From Bermanella sp036960565 (GTDB taxonomy: Bacteria > Pseudomonadota > Gammaproteobacteria > Pseudomonadales > Oceanobacteraceae), in assembly GCA_036960565.1 (NCBI GenBank), contig JBALXQ010000002.1, forward strand, positions 62,001-126,000: a stretch of 64,000 nt of DNA, given 5' to 3'. The first letter of the stretch is position 1. Each line of letters opens with the position of its first letter. A program made the translations under genes and the position numbers. Below, one piece after another: positions 61,161 to 64,000 of the stretch. A model generated the notes under the pieces. That model was not told where the DNA came from. It saw only the letters and a list, made by a program, of their open reading frames with translations, and searched no databases.

Positions 61161-62333
61161 TCAGGCTTGTTTAATTTGTAGTTCACACTCCTCACAGAAA
61201 AAGCGCAATATTTCCTCCTTCTGTTTCATTGCATCTTCATAACCATGCTGAATCAGATCGCGACAAAATCCTCGTTCAAATAATAAATAACTCAATACGC
61301 CCGAATTACTTTTTTGGCCTAATGTATTGGTTTTGAAAAATAATCTTAAACTTCTTGGCAATTCCCTCGCATGACGGGCGGCGATATCATCAATAGATTC
61401 ACTAGGGCTAATTTCAAGTAACTCTACCGGGCGTAATGGAATGCCTTGAGCGAGAATAATCTCATCGGGTATTTTACTGATGGTGTTATTAATACGGGTA
61501 AGACGTTCTACATCGCTTTCCATGCTATCTAGGAAAGCAGCATTAAACATGTGATTCATTATTTTTCCCATACTCGGGTATTGAGTCATGATTTCTCTGG
61601 GTTTGCGTTTATGGTTATCACCACTGACACCGATGACGAGTATTTTATTAGCGCCAAGGTGTAGAACCGGACTAATAGGTGCCAGCTGACGAATAGCACC
61701 GTCACCAAAAAACTCTCGATTAATTTTAACCGCAGGAAAAACGGTTGGAATGGCTGAAGACGCCAATAGGTGATTTAGGTTTATGCGTGAACGCACCCCG
61801 ATACGACGTAATCGCTGCCAGTTTTTAAGGCTATTATGGCCCTGAAAAAAACTAACGCTTTCCCCAGTTGAGTAACCTGAAGCAGTCACAGACAACGCAT
61901 GAAGGTCTTTGTTATCAATGGCTTTTTGAATGTTGTCAAAAGAAATGAATTTTTTTAACAATTGTTTAAGGGGCGTATTATCCAATAAAGAAACCGGCTC
62001 ACCGGCCTTATAGTTAAACAGGGTATTCATGAAAAACTTCATAGACCAGGAAAATACGCTGGTGAAGTTACTATGAAATACTTGGTCGCAGCTAAAATTT
62101 TTCCATATACGCTCAAGTTGCCGAATGCCCAAGCGGTAGTGACCGGCGTAACTGGCTAGTGCCACTGCATTAATGGCACCGGCACTGGTGCCGCTAATAA
62201 TATCAAAAGGGTTGCCGTGCTCATTGGGTAATAGCCGACTAATGGCTTTGAGTACGCCCACCTGATAGGCGGCTCGTGCGCCACCACCTGATAGCACTAA
62301 TCCTACTTTTTTATCTTGCAACTTACCTGTCAT
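61161..62333 (-). CDS. Patatin-like phospholipase
   Basis: The 390-residue protein has the three patatin signatures: oxyanion loop LVLSGGGARAAYQVGV near residue 12, nucleophile ISGTSAGAINA (G-x-S-x-G) near 46, and the catalytic aspartate in FFGDGAIRQLAP near 215. These make it a serine hydrolase that acts on lipids, probably phospholipid. No signal peptide is seen, so it is likely cytoplasmic or membrane-associated. It lies upstream of the barrel and lipoprotein genes on the same strand. Known secreted patatins are longer. Confidence 0.9.
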   Translation of the reverse strand: MTGKLQDKKVGLVLSGGGARAAYQVGVLKAISRLLPNEHGNPFDIISGTSAGAINAVALASYAGHYRLGIRQLERIWKNFSCDQVFHSNFTSVFSWSMKFFMNTLFNYKAGEPVSLLDNTPLKQLLKKFISFDNIQKAIDNKDLHALSVTASGYSTGESVSFFQGHNSLKNWQRLRRIGVRSRINLNHLLASSAIPTVFPAVKINREFFGDGAIRQLAPISPVLHLGANKILVIGVSGDNHKRKPREIMTQYPSMGKIMNHMFNAAFLDSMESDVERLTRINNTISKIPDEIILAQGIPLRPVELLEISPSESIDDIAARHARELPRSLRLFFKTNTLGQKSNSGVLSYLLFERGFCRDLIQHGYEDAMKQKEEILRFFCEECELQIKQA

Positions 62334-62406
62334 GCGTCATCAATTATGAGAGGAATCTGTCTTAAGTATAGGTCATAATGCCGCTGTTGAAATTGAGAAC
62401 TGAATT

Positions 62407-63024
62407 ATGTTTACTGGAATCGTACAGCGTACATTGCCCATTGAATCCATTAGCAAACAAACAGGCTTGTGGACATTTAACCTAATATTGCCAACCGAGA
62501 TGCTTGAAGGTCTAAAAATAGGGGCCAGTATCGCGTTAAATGGCGCCTGTTTAACCGTGACCAGTATAGATCAGCAAAAGGTTTCATTTGATGTGATGAT
62601 GGCCACCCTGAACGTGACTAACTTGTCTCATTTAGCACAAGGTAGCTGGGTAAATGTAGAGCGAGCTGCCCGTTTTGGCGATGATATCGGCGGTCACCAA
62701 TTAAGTGGTCATGTGTTTGGTCAAGTAGATATAGTTGAAATAGAGCGCCCAGAAAACAACTGTATTATCTGGTTTGATCTGCCTGATGACTATAAGGCGT
62801 ATATCTTTGATAAAGGCTATGTCGGTTTAAATGGTTGTAGTTTAACCATAGCTAAAGTGGAAGAGAGCCGCTTTTGTGTTTATCTCATTCCTGAAACTTT
62901 GAGTATCACTACATTTGGTAAGCTTGAAGTTGGTGCAAAAATCAATTTGGAAATAGACAGTCAAACACAAACTCTGGTAGATACTGTTGAACGTATTTTG
63001 AAGCAGAAAAACATCATAAGTTAA
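62407..63024 (+). CDS. ribE: Riboflavin synthase
   Basis: Riboflavin synthase dismutates two molecules of 6,7-dimethyl-8-ribityllumazine. The 205 residues begin MFTGIVQRTLPIESI, the family signature, and contain two lumazine-binding half barrels, with GACLTVTSID in the first and NGCSLTIAKVEE in the second. A standalone ribE away from other rib genes is known in gammaproteobacteria. It is divergent from the patatin-like gene. A palindromic stem follows the stop. Confidence 0.95.
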   Translation: MFTGIVQRTLPIESISKQTGLWTFNLILPTEMLEGLKIGASIALNGACLTVTSIDQQKVSFDVMMATLNVTNLSHLAQGSWVNVERAARFGDDIGGHQLSGHVFGQVDIVEIERPENNCIIWFDLPDDYKAYIFDKGYVGLNGCSLTIAKVEESRFCVYLIPETLSITTFGKLEVGAKINLEIDSQTQTLVDTVERILKQKNIIS

Positions 63025-63034
63025 TATTAATACA

Positions 63035-63056
63035 GCGCTTAATACTAAGCGCTGCG
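63035..63056. terminator. Stem-loop between ribE and the glutaredoxin-like gene
   Basis: CAGCGCTTA pairs with TAAGCGCTG around a short loop, about 63035-63053. It lies between two convergent genes. No T tract is evident, so a terminator role is tentative. Confidence 0.55.
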
Positions 63057-63066
63057 CTATTGAGAG

Positions 63067-63315
63067 CTAGCCTAGTTTTTTAAGGTATCGGGTAATATCG
63101 CTCGATTCATACATCCATTGTACATCACCATTTTCGGTGGTGATACGTAGGCATGGAACCGTAGTTCGACCTCCTCCCTGAACTAATTCCTGGCGATTTT
63201 GCGGCACCATCAGGGTGTTTTTTAACTCAATCTGAGTATCTAATCGATTGAGCTCTCGTAGAACCAGCTGGCAAAAAGGGCATTGGTCATAATAATACAA
63301 AGCGTAGGATGACAT
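63067..63315 (-). CDS. Glutaredoxin-like protein
   Basis: From the ATG at 63315 the protein has 82 residues, starting MSSYALYYYDQCPFC with the redox motif CPFC. It has the thioredoxin-fold pattern, with cis-proline TVPCLRI and the C-terminal YESSDITRYLKKL. It could also be a glutathione-S-transferase N-terminal domain protein. A start at 63327 would add four residues. It is divergent from the transporter gene at 63358. Confidence 0.85.
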   Translation of the reverse strand: MSSYALYYYDQCPFCQLVLRELNRLDTQIELKNTLMVPQNRQELVQGGGRTTVPCLRITTENGDVQWMYESSDITRYLKKLG

Positions 63316-63357
63316 CGTGATATCCAAAATTCAGTTACTTAATTTACGTGAGAACAC

Positions 63358-64000
63358 ATGTTAGAGCAGATTTTACTCTTTTTTATCAGTGTTGTTGCCA
63401 ATATATTTTCAGCCTTCGCTGGCGGCGGTGCTGGTTTGATTCAACTACCCATATTGATTTTTATGGGCTTGCCTTTTTCCTTGGCTTTGGCCACCCACAA
63501 GATTGCTACCGTTGCCCTAGGTATCGGCGCCACTATTCGTATAGTAAAAGAAGGGCACACGAGCTGGCGCTTAAATTTGTTTATGTTATTCACCGGCATT
63601 CCTGGCGTGGTTGTGGGAGCGTTATTTATTGTGGGAGTGGATGATGCCAGTGCTCAATTTAGCCTAGGTATTTTAACTCTGACTCTGGGCCTTTATTCTA
63701 TTTTCAAACCCGCGCTGGGCATGGAGAATACGGCCAAAAACCGCCACCTTACTGGCTGGGCCTTAGGCGGTTTAGGACTGTTATGCATTGGTTTTGCCAA
63801 TGGCTCACTTTCAGCAGGTACTGGTTTATTTGCCACTATGTGGCTAGTGAAGTGGTTTGGTTTGAACTACAAACAGGCGGTGGCCCATACCTTAATTGCG
63901 GTGGGGCTCTTTTGGAATGCCAGTGGCGCCATCACTATGGGGGTGGTTGCTGAAATTCATTGGGCTTGGTTGCCTACTTTAATAATGGGCTCTTTATTAG
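63358..64000 (+). CDS. TauE/SafE-family membrane transporter (partial)
   Basis: The frame starts with ATG at 63358 and runs off the window after about 214 residues. It begins MLEQILLFFISVVANIFSAF, then AGGGAGLIQLPILIF, which is the conserved N-terminal motif of the TauE/SafE (TSUP) family. About six membrane helices are visible. The second family repeat begins near GFANGSLSAGTGLFATM. Substrates of such proteins include sulfite and other organosulfur anions, but this cannot be assigned here. The C-terminus is outside the window. Confidence 0.88.
   Translation, partial: MLEQILLFFISVVANIFSAFAGGGAGLIQLPILIFMGLPFSLALATHKIATVALGIGATIRIVKEGHTSWRLNLFMLFTGIPGVVVGALFIVGVDDASAQFSLGILTLTLGLYSIFKPALGMENTAKNRHLTGWALGGLGLLCIGFANGSLSAGTGLFATMWLVKWFGLNYKQAVAHTLIAVGLFWNASGAITMGVVAEIHWAWLPTLIMGSLL

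Overview
This window is a gene-dense chromosomal segment of a gammaproteobacterium with moderate to low GC. I infer a marine Oceanospirillales or Pseudomonas-related lineage. The evidence is gene order. The partial gacS/barA-like kinase, cysM, rlmD, relA and mazG run, and the later dapD, ArsC-like, dapC, glnD, map, rpsB, tsf, pyrH, frr, uppS, cdsA, dxr, rseP, bamA, skp, lpxD, fabZ, lpxA, lpxB and rnhB run, follow the order I know from Pseudomonas, at a lower GC than typical Pseudomonas. I saw no tRNA, rRNA, CRISPR array, insertion sequence or phage gene.

Layout. Positions 1-6318 hold a kinase fragment, cysM behind an imperfect tandem duplication of its own leader, rlmD, relA and mazG. Positions 6383-12076 are mostly minus strand: rsmJ, uppP, tsaB, an AlgP/histone H1-like gene, hemH and adk. 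Positions 12465-18404 hold ppc, a small conserved gene and plsB. Positions 18664-22202 encode a three-gene Gld-type ABC transporter. Positions 22270-28104 hold slyX, a membrane-anchored cold-shock-domain protein, small uncharacterised genes, the rlmA-dapE-trmJ cluster and fabR. Positions 28113-32118 are the least familiar part: a von Willebrand A lipoprotein coupled to a coiled-coil membrane protein, followed by a PilS-like sensor kinase whose phospho-acceptor histidine is arginine.

Positions 32402-44980 hold dapD, an ArsC/YffB-like gene, dapC, glnD and map. The block is interrupted by a LysR regulator, a lipoprotein with repeated G-x-x-N motifs and a two-gene RND efflux system. Positions 45137-59972 are a long plus-strand run for translation (rpsB, tsf, frr), UMP kinase, isoprenoid and phospholipid precursors (uppS, cdsA, dxr), envelope biogenesis (rseP, bamA, skp) and lipid A synthesis (lpxD, fabZ, lpxA, lpxB), ending with rnhB. 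Positions 59988-64000 hold a patatin, beta-barrel and lipoprotein cluster, ribE, a glutaredoxin-like gene and a truncated TauE/SafE transporter.

Two themes recur. Lysine/diaminopimelate synthesis (dapD, dapC, dapE) sits with cell-wall lipid carrier genes (uppP, uppS), and lipid A and outer-membrane assembly are co-linear. The parts most worth checking are the His-to-Arg kinase, the vWA/coiled-coil pair, the patatin/barrel/lipoprotein cluster, an EF-hand-like insert in BamA and the rpsB leader.
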